Origin: an uncultured Woeseiaceae bacterium
Lineage (GTDB): Bacteria; Pseudomonadota; Gammaproteobacteria; Steroidobacterales; Woeseiaceae
Direction: 5' to 3'
NCBI GenBank assembly: GCA_905480215.1
Contig: CAJQPL010000026.1
Span: forward strand, 1-64,000
DNA: 64,000 nucleotides
Positions 33,851 through 43,127 of the stretch are shown in pieces. The notes under the pieces are model-generated. The model had not been told where the DNA came from. It did not search any database and was given only the letters and a program-made list of their open reading frames with translations. The first letter of the stretch is position 1, and the number at the start of each line of letters is the position of its first letter. Both the position numbers and the translations under genes were made by a program.

Positions 33851-35272
33851 CTAGAAGCCCGCGACACCGCTCGGGTATGCCGTTGCATCACCCTCCGTGT
33901 GACCGTGTTGTTCGACGTAGCGAATCGCATCTTCCATGACTTGCAATGCTTCGCGTAGCACAGTCTCGTCCATGTTGAGTGCAGGGTACATGCGAATCGT
34001 GTCTTCGCGATCGGAAATTGCCCACACACCATTTTCGAGCATCTTTCCGCGAACGGCGCGCGCCGTCCACCAGTCTTTTTCATCGACGTCCGCCGATTGG
34101 GGTTTGCAGAAACTCACGCCGAGCAGCAAGCCATTGCCACGTGCTTGTCGCACGATCTCGTACGACTCCCACTCGCGCATAATGTCCGCCGCGATATCGC
34201 CAAGTCGTTTCGCATGTTCGACTACCTGATCACGTTCAAAAATTTGCAGCGTTTTGATTGCTGCAGCACAGCCGGCCGGCGTTCCAGCGAATGTTGAACC
34301 GGATGCGAAGTCTGTGTTGTCGCCCATGATCTCGTCGCGCGCGGATACTCCACACAAGGCCGCGATACCGCCGGACAGATTTTTTCCGTAGACGAGAATA
34401 TCGGGTTCGACGTCATAGTGATCGATACCCCACATTTTTCCGGTGCGACCCAGTCCTGTCAGGACTTCATCGCTAATCATCAACCAGTCATTCTTGTCGC
34501 ATAGCTCGCGAATTCCACGCAGGAAGCGTGTTGATGGAATCCAGTTACCGCCTTCGGCGAGGCCCGGTTCAACAAGAATGCCGGCAATGTTGTCACGCGC
34601 TGCGATACTGGATGGAATGTGGTTGTCGAGATACCAGAGGCAATACTCCGTGTATTGGTCCTCACTCATGTCCGCGGGTATTCCCTCACTGTAAGGGTAG
34701 GGCGCTTTTATAACGCCACCGCCCCAGCCTTCGAGATAGGTGCTATAGCTGCCGTCGAGTCCACTCAAGATCTTGGTACCGAGTCCCATACCGTGATAGG
34801 AAGAACTGAAGGTGATGATATAGCGCCGCCTTGTATGCGTTAGAGCCAGATGCACGGCGGCTTCTGCTGCCTCTGTTCCAGACACTTCGTAATTCGTGCG
34901 CGGCAAGGCTTTGTTCGGCATGACGTCCGCAAGCAATTCAGCGAGGTCGTAGCGCAGCGGGTGATCATAGTGAAAGCCGAATCGTCGGTTGGCAGCCTCT
35001 ACGGTTTCGATTATTTCGGGATGGCAGTTACCCAGTGGATTCGTTGCCCAGCCATTCTGGAAGTCGATATACCGCTTACCGTCCAGATCCCAGATGAAGT
35101 CTCCTTGTGCCTTGTCGATCACGATTTGCCGTACAGGACGAAAGCCGCGTTGGCTGGCCCGTTGCATTTCGGCATCGAACCTCAGTCCGTTCTTAAAGTA
35201 CGGAATGCCGCGTTCGAGCGCGGCGCGCGTTTTTGGGCCTGGAAAATCGTCATTCACGATGTGCAACCTCAA
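33851..35272 (-). CDS. Class III PLP-dependent aminotransferase
   Basis: This 473-aa protein is a class III (omega-aminotransferase/GSA-aminomutase type) enzyme. The PLP lysine is in VYGKNLSGGIA; EVSGTEAAEAAVHLAL, MISDEVLTGLGRTGKMWG and GSTFAGTPAGC are the standard motifs. It swaps an amino group between an amine or amino acid and a keto acid, or isomerises a glutamate-semialdehyde-like amino aldehyde. It lies 5 bp after a crotonase gene and 111 bp before the monooxygenase gene. Substrate not assigned. Confidence 0.83.
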   Translation of the reverse strand: MRLHIVNDDFPGPKTRAALERGIPYFKNGLRFDAEMQRASQRGFRPVRQIVIDKAQGDFIWDLDGKRYIDFQNGWATNPLGNCHPEIIETVEAANRRFGFHYDHPLRYDLAELLADVMPNKALPRTNYEVSGTEAAEAAVHLALTHTRRRYIITFSSSYHGMGLGTKILSGLDGSYSTYLEGWGGGVIKAPYPYSEGIPADMSEDQYTEYCLWYLDNHIPSSIAARDNIAGILVEPGLAEGGNWIPSTRFLRGIRELCDKNDWLMISDEVLTGLGRTGKMWGIDHYDVEPDILVYGKNLSGGIAALCGVSARDEIMGDNTDFASGSTFAGTPAGCAAAIKTLQIFERDQVVEHAKRLGDIAADIMREWESYEIVRQARGNGLLLGVSFCKPQSADVDEKDWWTARAVRGKMLENGVWAISDREDTIRMYPALNMDETVLREALQVMEDAIRYVEQHGHTEGDATAYPSGVAGF

Positions 35273-35277
35273 ATTGA

Positions 35278-35994
35278 CTAGGGCGAGCTTCGAAAAGCCA
35301 CCAAAAGTGCGTCGAAAAGATCCAGCGGAATACTGCGTCGAATCTTGCGGATAAGCGGCCGGCGAATGCGCCGCTTGGAGACAGTATGTGCGCGCTCGTC
35401 CAAAGATTTCATTTGCGCGGCGAGTGCGTTCGCACGATCAAGTAGATCAGAAGGTTCGAGCAGTTCGTCGAAAAAACCTGCATGCAATGCAGATTCGGGA
35501 TCAAAGTAATGCGCAACAGTAATCGCGCGTTGACAGTCGGCGGGTTGCAAGCGGTGGCGCAGCATGGCCGCCGCAACGCGGGGCATAGTCATCCCTATCG
35601 CGACTTCGTTCGCGGCTATCTTGAAATCACCGCGACTACCAATGATGTAGTCGGCCGACAGCATAAGGAAAACGCCCATAGCGAGCGAATGGCCATTGCA
35701 GGCAACAATCACCGGATACGGGTACGCCAGGACGCGTGCAGTTAATGCGTAGCCAGAACGGAGCATGCCGATAGCTGGCATGCCACCGCGTTGCATGACC
35801 TTGAGATCGAAGCCGGCGGAGAAAACTGACTCCCGCCCGGTAAGAATAACAATGGCGTGGTCTGCTTCAGCGCGATCGAGTGCTGCATAAATCTGGCTGA
35901 GAACCGCAGGCGACAAGGCATTGCGCTTGCCATCGTCAATACGAATCGTAGCGACCTGATCGTGAAGGCTGTATTCAACGGCTTCGTCAGTCAT
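35278..35994 (-). CDS. Crotonase-family protein, possibly lacking one catalytic Glu
   Basis: This 238-aa protein has the crotonase fold: IRIDDGKRNALS, FSAGFDLK (oxyanion hole) and ACNGHSLAMGVFL. The first hydratase glutamate position is kept (ANEVAIGM), but the second region reads LQPADCQRAIT, without a clear glutamate, so simple hydratase activity is doubtful; an isomerase or a thioesterase-like role is possible. It starts the aminotransferase pair, 5 bp gap. The two genes may share a pathway with an amino-acid-derived CoA thioester. Confidence 0.8.
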   Translation of the reverse strand: MTDEAVEYSLHDQVATIRIDDGKRNALSPAVLSQIYAALDRAEADHAIVILTGRESVFSAGFDLKVMQRGGMPAIGMLRSGYALTARVLAYPYPVIVACNGHSLAMGVFLMLSADYIIGSRGDFKIAANEVAIGMTMPRVAAAMLRHRLQPADCQRAITVAHYFDPESALHAGFFDELLEPSDLLDRANALAAQMKSLDERAHTVSKRRIRRPLIRKIRRSIPLDLFDALLVAFRSSP

Positions 35995-36062
35995 GGTTTC
36001 TGTGAATCAGCGTGAGTGGGTATTTCCAGCAAGCGAATCACTCGATTGATGGCATGCGGTGC

Positions 36063-38756
36063 TTAGCATTCCCACGGTGGTTCAGTTTTAGCATCGATCG
36101 AGTACTTTTCCAATGCGGCCGCACAGGTTTCTCTTGAGATAAGACCGTCGCGACTCAGGGCGGAGAGTGCAGCGATAACAATATGAAAGCGATCAACTTC
36201 GAAGAAGTCGCGGAGGGTGGCGCGCGTATCACTTCGACCAAAACCATCGGTACCCAGCGCTACCAGGCGCGCGTCGATATAGGTAGAGACAAGCTGCGGC
36301 AACGCGCGAACGTAGTCGGTCGTGGCGATGACCGGACTGTCTCCTTCGAGCAATGTCTCAACATGACTTTTTCTTTGTGTCTCGAGCGGGTTCAGTCGAT
36401 TCCAACGCTCAGTAGCGCGCGCATCTCGCGCAAGTTCTGTATAGCTTGTTGCGCTGTAAAGTCGACTGTCCACTCCCCAGTCTTCAGCCAACAATTCTGC
36501 GGCGGCAATAACTTCCGGCATTAGCGCGCCCGAGCCGAGCAGACGCACTTCACCGATCGAACTGACGGCTTTCTTATTATCGAACTCGTATAGCCCCTTG
36601 ATGATCTGATCTGATTTGTCGCCAGCAAGATTTGGCTGTGGGTAGTTTTCGTTCATTACCGTGATGTAATAGAACTCGTCCTCCTCTCTCTGCAGCATTT
36701 GTCGCATGCCGTGATCGATTATCGTAGCAAGCTCGCCTGCAAACGCCGGATCGTAAGCGCGACAGTTCGGGATTGTTGCAGCGATCAGGTGACTGCTTCC
36801 ATCTTGATGTTGCAGACCTTCTCCGCTAAGCGTCGTTTTTCCCGACGTCGCACCGATCAGGAATCCTCTTGCGCGCTGATCGGCAGCTGCCCAAATGAGG
36901 TCGCCAATCCGCTGGAAACCAAACATTGAGTAGAAGATATAGAACGGCAACATTGCCAGACCATGCGTGGAATAGCTGGTTGCGGCGGCAACCCATGAGC
37001 TGATTGCGCCCGCCTCACATATACCTTCTTCCAGTATCTGACCGTCGAGCGCTTCTTTGTAGCTAAGAATTGAACCGATATCTTCTGGCTCGTATTGCTG
37101 ACCGAAGCTTGAATAAATGCCCAGCGTTCGAAACAGTGCTGCCATGCCAAAGGTGCGAGCTTCGTCAGCTACGATGGGTACCACTCGAGATCCGAGGTCC
37201 GCATTCTTTGTCATTCCGGATAGCAATCGAACAAACGCCATGGTTGTCGACATGGTTTTGCCATCCGCCTCAATTGCGAACTTGGCGTAGTCGTCCAGCG
37301 CGGGTAGCGGCACAGCTGCTACCTTCGAACGCCGTGCCGGAATATAGCCGCCCAAAGCTTCGCGCCTATCACGCAAGTAACGCATTTCATCGCTATCGTC
37401 ATCGGGCTTGTAGAATTCCAGCGCGGCCGCTGCCTCATCACTGATCGGCAGGTCAAAACGATTGCGAAAAGATAGCAGCGCTTCGCGATCAAGTTTCTTC
37501 TGTTGATGGGTCGTCATTTTGCCCTGACCGGCTTCGCCCATACCGAAGCCTTTCTTGGTTTGTGCGAGAATAACCGTCGGTCCGTCGCGATGTGCAGCGG
37601 CTGCAGCGTAGGCCGCATAGATTTTTACAAGGTCATGTCCGCCGCGCTTCAGGCGATCAATTTGCTCGTCGGTTAGTCCTTGAGCAAGTTTTTCCAACGC
37701 CTCGCTCTGGCCAAAGAAGTTTTCGCGGTTGTAGCGACCATCCTTTGCGGCAAAAGTCTGAAACTGACCGTCCACGGTGTTGGAGAGAGTGCGTACTAAC
37801 TCGCCAGTGACGTCACGCGCGAACAAACCATCCCAGTCGGAGCCCCAAACCAGTTTGATGACATTCCATCCGGCGCCAGAGAATAACGCCTCAAGCTCAT
37901 CGATGATTCGGCCGTTGCCGCGTACCGGACCGTCAAGTCGTTGCAAGTTGCAGTTAACTACCCAAACGAGGTTGTCGAGTTTTTCACGTGCTGCGAGTGT
38001 CAAAGCGGACATGCTCTCCGGCTCGTCCATCTCGCCGTCACCGAAAACACCCCACACTGTGCGACCGTTTGTATCCAGCAGTTTGCGGTGTTGCAAATAA
38101 CGCATAAAACGCGCCTGGTAAATCGAGCTGATCGGCCCGATACCCATCGAGCCTGTGGGAAACTGCCAGAAGTCCGGCATTAGCCATGGGTGCGGGTAGC
38201 TCGGCAGGCCTCGCGCGCCGTTCGCTTTGGCGGTGATTTCCTGACGATAATGCTCAAGGTCTGTCCTGCTTAGTCGTCCCTCGAGAAATGCTCGTGCATA
38301 AATTCCTGGTGCCGAATGCGGCTGGTAGAAAACAAGATCACCACCATGCTGCTCGTTGCGGGCTTGAAAGAAGTGATTGAAACCCACCTCGAACAGATCC
38401 GCCGCGCTGGTGTAGCTTGCGATGTGCCCTCCGAGCTCGCCGTAGGCAGTGTTGGCACGAACGACCATTGCTAATGCGTTCCAACGCATAATCGAACCCA
38501 GCCGCTCCTCAAGCAATAAATCGCCCGGGAATGCTGCTTGAGTTTCAACAGAGATCGAATTGACGTACTGCGTGCCATGAATTGCTTGCCACGCGATTGG
38601 CGATTCGCGTGCTAACGACGCCAGATCGTCCATTATCTGTTGTGCCCGTTCCGCGCCCGAACAGTGAGCAACCGATAGCAGCGCGTCACGCCACTCGGCC
38701 AGCTCCTCCGGATCGTAGTCCGCCAATTCCACTGGTGATTTTTCGATATTCTGCAA
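36063..38756 (-). CDS. aceE: Homodimeric 2-oxo acid dehydrogenase E1 (AceE-like; MdeB-type candidate)
   Basis: This 897-aa protein is the homodimeric E1 type of pyruvate dehydrogenase. Thiamine diphosphate binding is seen in GVFGDGEMDEPESMSAL...NLVWVVNCN, with the conserved start DPEELAEWRDAL and the C-terminal FGRSDTRATLRDFFEVD. No aceF or lpd follows. It is divergent from an Lrp-type regulator and near a methionine gamma-lyase-like gene, the arrangement of mdeB, an aceE paralogue proposed to act on 2-oxobutyrate. The start is TTG, with GGGAGA about 6 bp upstream. Pyruvate dehydrogenase itself is the alternative. Confidence 0.85.
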   Translation of the reverse strand: MQNIEKSPVELADYDPEELAEWRDALLSVAHCSGAERAQQIMDDLASLARESPIAWQAIHGTQYVNSISVETQAAFPGDLLLEERLGSIMRWNALAMVVRANTAYGELGGHIASYTSAADLFEVGFNHFFQARNEQHGGDLVFYQPHSAPGIYARAFLEGRLSRTDLEHYRQEITAKANGARGLPSYPHPWLMPDFWQFPTGSMGIGPISSIYQARFMRYLQHRKLLDTNGRTVWGVFGDGEMDEPESMSALTLAAREKLDNLVWVVNCNLQRLDGPVRGNGRIIDELEALFSGAGWNVIKLVWGSDWDGLFARDVTGELVRTLSNTVDGQFQTFAAKDGRYNRENFFGQSEALEKLAQGLTDEQIDRLKRGGHDLVKIYAAYAAAAAHRDGPTVILAQTKKGFGMGEAGQGKMTTHQQKKLDREALLSFRNRFDLPISDEAAAALEFYKPDDDSDEMRYLRDRREALGGYIPARRSKVAAVPLPALDDYAKFAIEADGKTMSTTMAFVRLLSGMTKNADLGSRVVPIVADEARTFGMAALFRTLGIYSSFGQQYEPEDIGSILSYKEALDGQILEEGICEAGAISSWVAAATSYSTHGLAMLPFYIFYSMFGFQRIGDLIWAAADQRARGFLIGATSGKTTLSGEGLQHQDGSSHLIAATIPNCRAYDPAFAGELATIIDHGMRQMLQREEDEFYYITVMNENYPQPNLAGDKSDQIIKGLYEFDNKKAVSSIGEVRLLGSGALMPEVIAAAELLAEDWGVDSRLYSATSYTELARDARATERWNRLNPLETQRKSHVETLLEGDSPVIATTDYVRALPQLVSTYIDARLVALGTDGFGRSDTRATLRDFFEVDRFHIVIAALSALSRDGLISRETCAAALEKYSIDAKTEPPWEC

Positions 38757-38832
38757 AACGTTCTCCCGGACAGAATTCTAGCTTGAAGACCGCGAACTTT
38801 CCGCCTAAATAAGCTATTAAAAGTCAGAAAAA

Positions 38833-38847
38833 CAGCATAATATGCTA
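38833..38847. promoter_or_regulatory. Lrp-type operator CAGCATAATATGCTA
   Basis: The 15-mer matches the E. coli Lrp consensus YAGHAWATTWTDCTR at 14 of 15 positions, and AGCATA/TATGCT are perfect 6-bp arms around one base. It lies in the gap between the aceE-like gene and the divergent Lrp/AsnC gene, 25 bp before the regulator's ATG. The self-evident reading is that the adjacent Lrp-type protein binds here to control both genes. Confidence 0.7.
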
Positions 38848-38871
38848 ACAAGGGGGATTATTTCGACATAA

Positions 38872-39336
38872 ATGAATATTGATACTACTGATCTTAAGAT
38901 TCTGCGTGAGCTACAACAAGACAGTAGCCTTGCCAATGTTGAAATAGCTCGCCGGGTCAATCTCTCACCATCTCCCTGTCTGGCAAGGGTCCGGCGACTC
39001 GAAGAGTCGGGCATCATCCGTCACTATGTTGCGCTGTTAGACCCTGCGGCGATTGATCTCAATCTAAACGTATTCATCTCCATCAGTTTGAAGGACCAGA
39101 ATCGGGAGTCGTTGCAGAATTTCGAGCAGCGCGTGTGCGCGCATGATGAGGTGATGGAATGCTATTTGATGAGTGGTGACGCTGATTATCTGCTTCGCGT
39201 TGTCATGCCGGACATGACCGCACTGGAACGTTTCATAATTGAAGAGTTATCGCCTATTGCGGCCGTCGAAAAAATTCGTTCCAGCTTTGCTCTAAAGCAA
39301 GTGCGTTACAAGACTGCCTTGCCGTTGCCGCGTTGA
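38872..39336 (+). CDS. Lrp/AsnC-family regulator (MdeR-like candidate)
   Basis: This 154-aa regulator has the N-terminal HTH of the family (DLKILRELQQDSSLANVEIARRVNLSPSPCLARVRRLEESG) and a C-terminal RAM ligand domain with VFISISLKDQNRES and VMECYLMSGDADYLLRVV. It senses amino acids in relatives. It is divergent from the aceE-like gene, with a near-perfect Lrp box between them, and is followed by an MFS carrier and a methionine gamma-lyase-like gene. By position it resembles MdeR of the Pseudomonas putida mde locus; this is inference. Confidence 0.85.
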   Translation: MNIDTTDLKILRELQQDSSLANVEIARRVNLSPSPCLARVRRLEESGIIRHYVALLDPAAIDLNLNVFISISLKDQNRESLQNFEQRVCAHDEVMECYLMSGDADYLLRVVMPDMTALERFIIEELSPIAAVEKIRSSFALKQVRYKTALPLPR

Positions 39337-39385
39337 TTTACCGGCCGATGACGCCACCACGCCTAAGAAATTTGGCAGAGCTAAC

Positions 39386-40594
39386 TTGATCGCATTCATA
39401 AAGAGCAATTTTCGCTGGATTGCTGGCGGCTTCATGCTCACCTATTTCTCCGGTTTCGGGCAGACCTACTTCATCTCGGCATCGGTCTCAGAATGGCAGG
39501 CGGCATTTGGGCTGAGCCACGGCGAGTTTGGGCGCCTCTACATGTTCGCAACTCTCGCAAGTGCCGCCTGCTTGCCGTTTGTTGGAAGGCTGGTGGATGT
39601 CGTGCCACCACATCGTATGATTGCAGTGGTAGTACCGGCTCTCGCAGGCGCGGCCATGCTTGCCGGATACGCTTCATCTATTGCCGTTCTTGTAGCAGCA
39701 ATTTTTCTGCTGCGATTGCTCGGTCAAGGCATGATGACGCACATAGCACTGACCACGACTGGTCGTTGGTTTGTGGCGGCGAGAGGTCGAGCAGTATCAC
39801 TTGTGGTACTCGGTCACCAGGTAGCTGAGGCGACGATTCCGATCGCGTTCGTGGCGTTAATGATTGCCTACGGCTATCGTGTCGGGTGGGTCGTCGCTGC
39901 GATCGTACTATTGCTTATCGGCTTGCCATTTGCCTATTGGTGTTACCTCAAACCACGGGTTCCGCATGGACAGCGTTCGGCTGAGAAATCGGCGTTAGCG
40001 AACGTACGAAGTTGGTCGCGTCGGGAAGTCTTGCGAGATGCGGTTTTTTGGGTGTTGCTTATTGGTGTGCTGGCGCCACCGTTCATCGGCACGACAATTT
40101 TCTACCATCAGAACTACCTCACAGCATTGCACGATTGGCCAGCGCAATTATTCGCATCCTCGATAGTGGTCATGGCGCTGACGACACTCGTCTGCGCGCT
40201 GCTTTGCGGGGCCGCGGTTGATCGGTTTGGTTCCAAAGCGGTGTTGCCAATTTTCTTACTGCCGTTATCAGGTGCCTGCTTCGTACTAGCCTACAGCGGA
40301 TCGGAAATGGCTTTGTTCGTCGTCATGGTGCTAACCGGAATCAGCTATGGTATGTCGTCGACATTATTTGGCTCTTTGTGGCCGGAAATCTACGGCCTTG
40401 AGCATTTGGGTGCTGTCCGCTCCGTGACCATTTCGGCGGCGGTTTTCGCATCGGCGGCAGGGCCGGGTCTAACAGGTACGTTAATTGATCGCGGCTTCAG
40501 TTTGCCGACACAAATGTCTTTTTTAGGGGTCTATTGCCTATTAGCTACTGGTGCCTTGACGATGGCAGTAGCGATGATGCGGCGGCGTAGTTGA
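39386..40594 (+). CDS. MFS transporter
   Basis: The 402-aa protein has about 12 membrane segments and MFS marks such as GRLVDVVPPHRMI after segment 2 and the RG-AVSLVVLGHQVAEATIPI region. It has no drug-efflux D-R-x-G type motif at the usual place and looks more like an oxalate/monocarboxylate-type carrier (FGQTYFIS). TTG start, AGAG upstream. It lies between the Lrp-type gene and the lyase gene in the same direction (gaps 49 and about 45 bp), so it may carry an amino acid, a thiol product or 2-oxobutyrate. Confidence 0.78.
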   Translation: MIAFIKSNFRWIAGGFMLTYFSGFGQTYFISASVSEWQAAFGLSHGEFGRLYMFATLASAACLPFVGRLVDVVPPHRMIAVVVPALAGAAMLAGYASSIAVLVAAIFLLRLLGQGMMTHIALTTTGRWFVAARGRAVSLVVLGHQVAEATIPIAFVALMIAYGYRVGWVVAAIVLLLIGLPFAYWCYLKPRVPHGQRSAEKSALANVRSWSRREVLRDAVFWVLLIGVLAPPFIGTTIFYHQNYLTALHDWPAQLFASSIVVMALTTLVCALLCGAAVDRFGSKAVLPIFLLPLSGACFVLAYSGSEMALFVVMVLTGISYGMSSTLFGSLWPEIYGLEHLGAVRSVTISAAVFASAAGPGLTGTLIDRGFSLPTQMSFLGVYCLLATGALTMAVAMMRRRS

Positions 40595-40640
40595 CCCACT
40601 TCCCGTACAATCCGCGCAGCTAACAAGATTGGAGAAAACT

Positions 40641-41891
40641 TTGTCCGCCATTAAGCGCAGTTATGGGTTGAGCACCATTGCCAACCATTACGAAGAGCAC
40701 AATCATTCGCTGCATTCGCACGTGATGCCTATTTATCAAACCTCAAGCTTTGGCTTTAAGGACATGGCGGAAGCGGAACAGACATTTTCCGGAAGAAACA
40801 AAGATAATTTTGTTTACACAAGGGGTCGTAATCCCAACGCGATATCGCTAGCCAAAAAAATCGCGATGCTTGAGGGCGTTGACCTGTTACGTGCGGCACC
40901 GGATAAGGCGCCCGAAGAAGTTGTTGCTGGCCATTGTTCTGCGTCTGGCATGGGGGCTATCACGGCAGTCGTCTTCTCCTTGTTGAAGTCAGGCGACCAC
41001 ATTGTTACGCACACCAGCTTGTATAGCGGTACGCACAAATTGTTCACTGAGATATGCCCAAACCTGGGTATTACTGTTAGCGTAATCGACTCTGCAGATA
41101 TTGAGGAATGGGAAAAGGCACTCGCCGACAACCCGACTACTCGTCTCGTTTACGTCGAAACACCATCCAATCCACGCATCGAATTGCACGATCTCAAGGC
41201 ATTGGCCGATCTGGCACATGAGAACGACGCGTGGATCGCAGTTGATAATACCGCGGCAACTCCTTACCACCAGCGGCCGCTGACTCTGGGCTGTGATCTG
41301 GTAATCCATTCATCGACCAAGTTTTTAAATGGTCACGGTGTTGCACTTGGTGGCGCAGTGGTTTCACGGCATCCAGAGTTCGTCGATTTCTGGGGTACGC
41401 TGGGTCAAAGCGCAATGGAATTTGGTGCCACCCCAAGCCCATCTGATTGTTGGTTGACGAGTATGGGTCTAAAGACTTTCGCGATTCGCATGGAGCGGCA
41501 TTCCTCCAATGCAATGGCTGTAGCCAAGCTTCTGCATGAGCACGCAAAAATTAGAGAGGTGTTCTACCCCGGTCTTGCGGAGAACAAGTTTCACCAATTG
41601 GCGAAGTCACAAATGTTCAACGGCTTTGGCAGCTTCATGTCCTTCGAGGTGGACGGTGGTAAAGCCGCTGCACATCGATTGATAGAAGCACTAAGTTTGC
41701 CAACTATTGCTATTAGCTTCGGCAGCACGGACAGCGTTATTCAGGTACCGGCGAGCATGACGCATTCCGGAATTAGTAGAAAAGACCGCAAGAGTGCGGG
41801 AATTTCGGACGGCCTCGTGCGGTTTTGCGTTGGCATCGAGGACATCGACGATATTCTCGATGATTTCGATCAGGCGTTGCGCGCGGTATGA
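40641..41891 (+). CDS. Cys/Met metabolism PLP enzyme, methionine gamma-lyase-like
   Basis: This 416-aa enzyme belongs to the Cys/Met metabolism PLP family. PLP motifs are YTRGRNPN (Tyr and Arg of the phosphate cup), SASGMGAI, VETPSNPRIEL, and the Schiff-base lysine in HSSTKFLNGHG. The active-site segment is SLYSGTHKLF; Pseudomonas methionine gamma-lyase has a Cys there (LYGCT), which is replaced here by Gly, so the substrate may be methionine, cystathionine, homocysteine or O-acetylhomoserine. I prefer TTG 40641 (GGAG 6 bp upstream); the track start is 40629. Locus context favours methionine degradation. Confidence 0.82.
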   Translation: MSAIKRSYGLSTIANHYEEHNHSLHSHVMPIYQTSSFGFKDMAEAEQTFSGRNKDNFVYTRGRNPNAISLAKKIAMLEGVDLLRAAPDKAPEEVVAGHCSASGMGAITAVVFSLLKSGDHIVTHTSLYSGTHKLFTEICPNLGITVSVIDSADIEEWEKALADNPTTRLVYVETPSNPRIELHDLKALADLAHENDAWIAVDNTAATPYHQRPLTLGCDLVIHSSTKFLNGHGVALGGAVVSRHPEFVDFWGTLGQSAMEFGATPSPSDCWLTSMGLKTFAIRMERHSSNAMAVAKLLHEHAKIREVFYPGLAENKFHQLAKSQMFNGFGSFMSFEVDGGKAAAHRLIEALSLPTIAISFGSTDSVIQVPASMTHSGISRKDRKSAGISDGLVRFCVGIEDIDDILDDFDQALRAV

Positions 41892-41903
41892 GCTGTTAGC
41901 GCC

Positions 41904-43127
41904 TTGTTCAAAGATAACTATGATCTGCAGCTGAGCTGCTCGAGCGCAGCGGCTGGCGCAGCCTATATAGCTGGCGTTGATCAGTCATTGCGGCTCGATC
42001 ACCCGGGTATTGCCGAGCTAGAGTGTGCGCTTGGCGAGGACCCCGAATTCGCTTTGGCGCATGCGGCGCTTGCGCGCCAATTACAGATTCACGGATTTTC
42101 CACCGAGGTTGCCGGGCATCTTCAGCAAGCAGTAGCCCTGAAGCCAACGGCAACGCAGCGTGAACAGTCCGCCATCGACGTCATCGTGGCAGCCGCAACC
42201 TTTGAGGATGGTGCCTTGGGCAAAGCTCAAGAGCATATTGAAAAATTCCCACGTGACGTCCTGGTTCTCGCCCATGTTATTGGGCCGTTTGGTCTGCTCG
42301 CCTTCTCAGGTGATCCGGCGTGGCGTGAGGAAAACGTTGTCTTACTAAAGGCGTTGGAGAGTAGTTTTCCAGCGGACGATTGGTGGTACCTCAGTAGCCG
42401 GAGTTTCCTGGCATCCGAGGTTGGCGATTTGACTGGTGCGAGAAGTTTTGCGGAGCACGCATGGCGTTTGAGCGAGAATGGCAACTGCGCACATAGTTGG
42501 GCGCACCTGCATTTTGAAGAGGGTGCCATTGACGATGGCATGAGTTTCATAAAGGAATGGGCGGCAACCGCTGGAACAGAATCCGATATGCGTCATCACC
42601 TTATCTGGCATCTCGCTTTGTTATTGCGAGAAACGGGCGCGGCGACATCAGAGCTGATGAGCTTGTATGAACGTGAACTCGATCCGCGGATTAACGACCC
42701 GATGCCGCTATCCACATTCAGTGACAACGCAGCTTTACTATGGCGCTGCAAACTCTCTGGTCTGGAGGTACCGAACAGTGTCGCTCAGGACCTGATCGAC
42801 TATGCGAACAAGCACTATCCGCGGCTTGGCTTCTCCTTTGCGGACATTCATCGGGTGATGTCTGTAAGTATTCTCAATGACGCGATGCAGCAAGACGCTC
42901 TGATTGGCGAGCTAAGTCAAATGGCTGTGAGCAGCGGCACGCCGTTGGCCGAAGCTATGGTGGCCTATGCTGAAGGTTTTCGTGCATTTGTTGACCAGGA
43001 TTTCGCTACCGCTGTAGAGCGGCTAAAGCCGGTTGTCCTTGACAGTGTGTTGCTCGGTGGTAGCAATCCGCAGCGAGGTGTTATTGAAGAGACCTATCAG
43101 GCTGCTTTGACTGCCGTAAATCATTAA
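41904..43127 (+). CDS. TTC38-like tetratricopeptide repeat protein
   Basis: The 407-aa protein is helical with TPR-type pairs: DPEFALAHAALARQLQIHG, QREQSAIDVIVAAATFEDGA and AWLHxxxEEG-like ENGNCAHSWAHLHFEEGAIDDG. This is the layout of the TTC38 family. It has no signal peptide. The gene starts (TTG) 12 bp after the lyase stop and so is likely co-transcribed; its 3' end overlaps the APC permease gene by 47 bp in convergent orientation. What it binds is not known; scaffold for the neighbouring enzymes is a guess. Confidence 0.72.
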   Translation: MFKDNYDLQLSCSSAAAGAAYIAGVDQSLRLDHPGIAELECALGEDPEFALAHAALARQLQIHGFSTEVAGHLQQAVALKPTATQREQSAIDVIVAAATFEDGALGKAQEHIEKFPRDVLVLAHVIGPFGLLAFSGDPAWREENVVLLKALESSFPADDWWYLSSRSFLASEVGDLTGARSFAEHAWRLSENGNCAHSWAHLHFEEGAIDDGMSFIKEWAATAGTESDMRHHLIWHLALLLRETGAATSELMSLYERELDPRINDPMPLSTFSDNAALLWRCKLSGLEVPNSVAQDLIDYANKHYPRLGFSFADIHRVMSVSILNDAMQQDALIGELSQMAVSSGTPLAEAMVAYAEGFRAFVDQDFATAVERLKPVVLDSVLLGGSNPQRGVIEETYQAALTAVNH

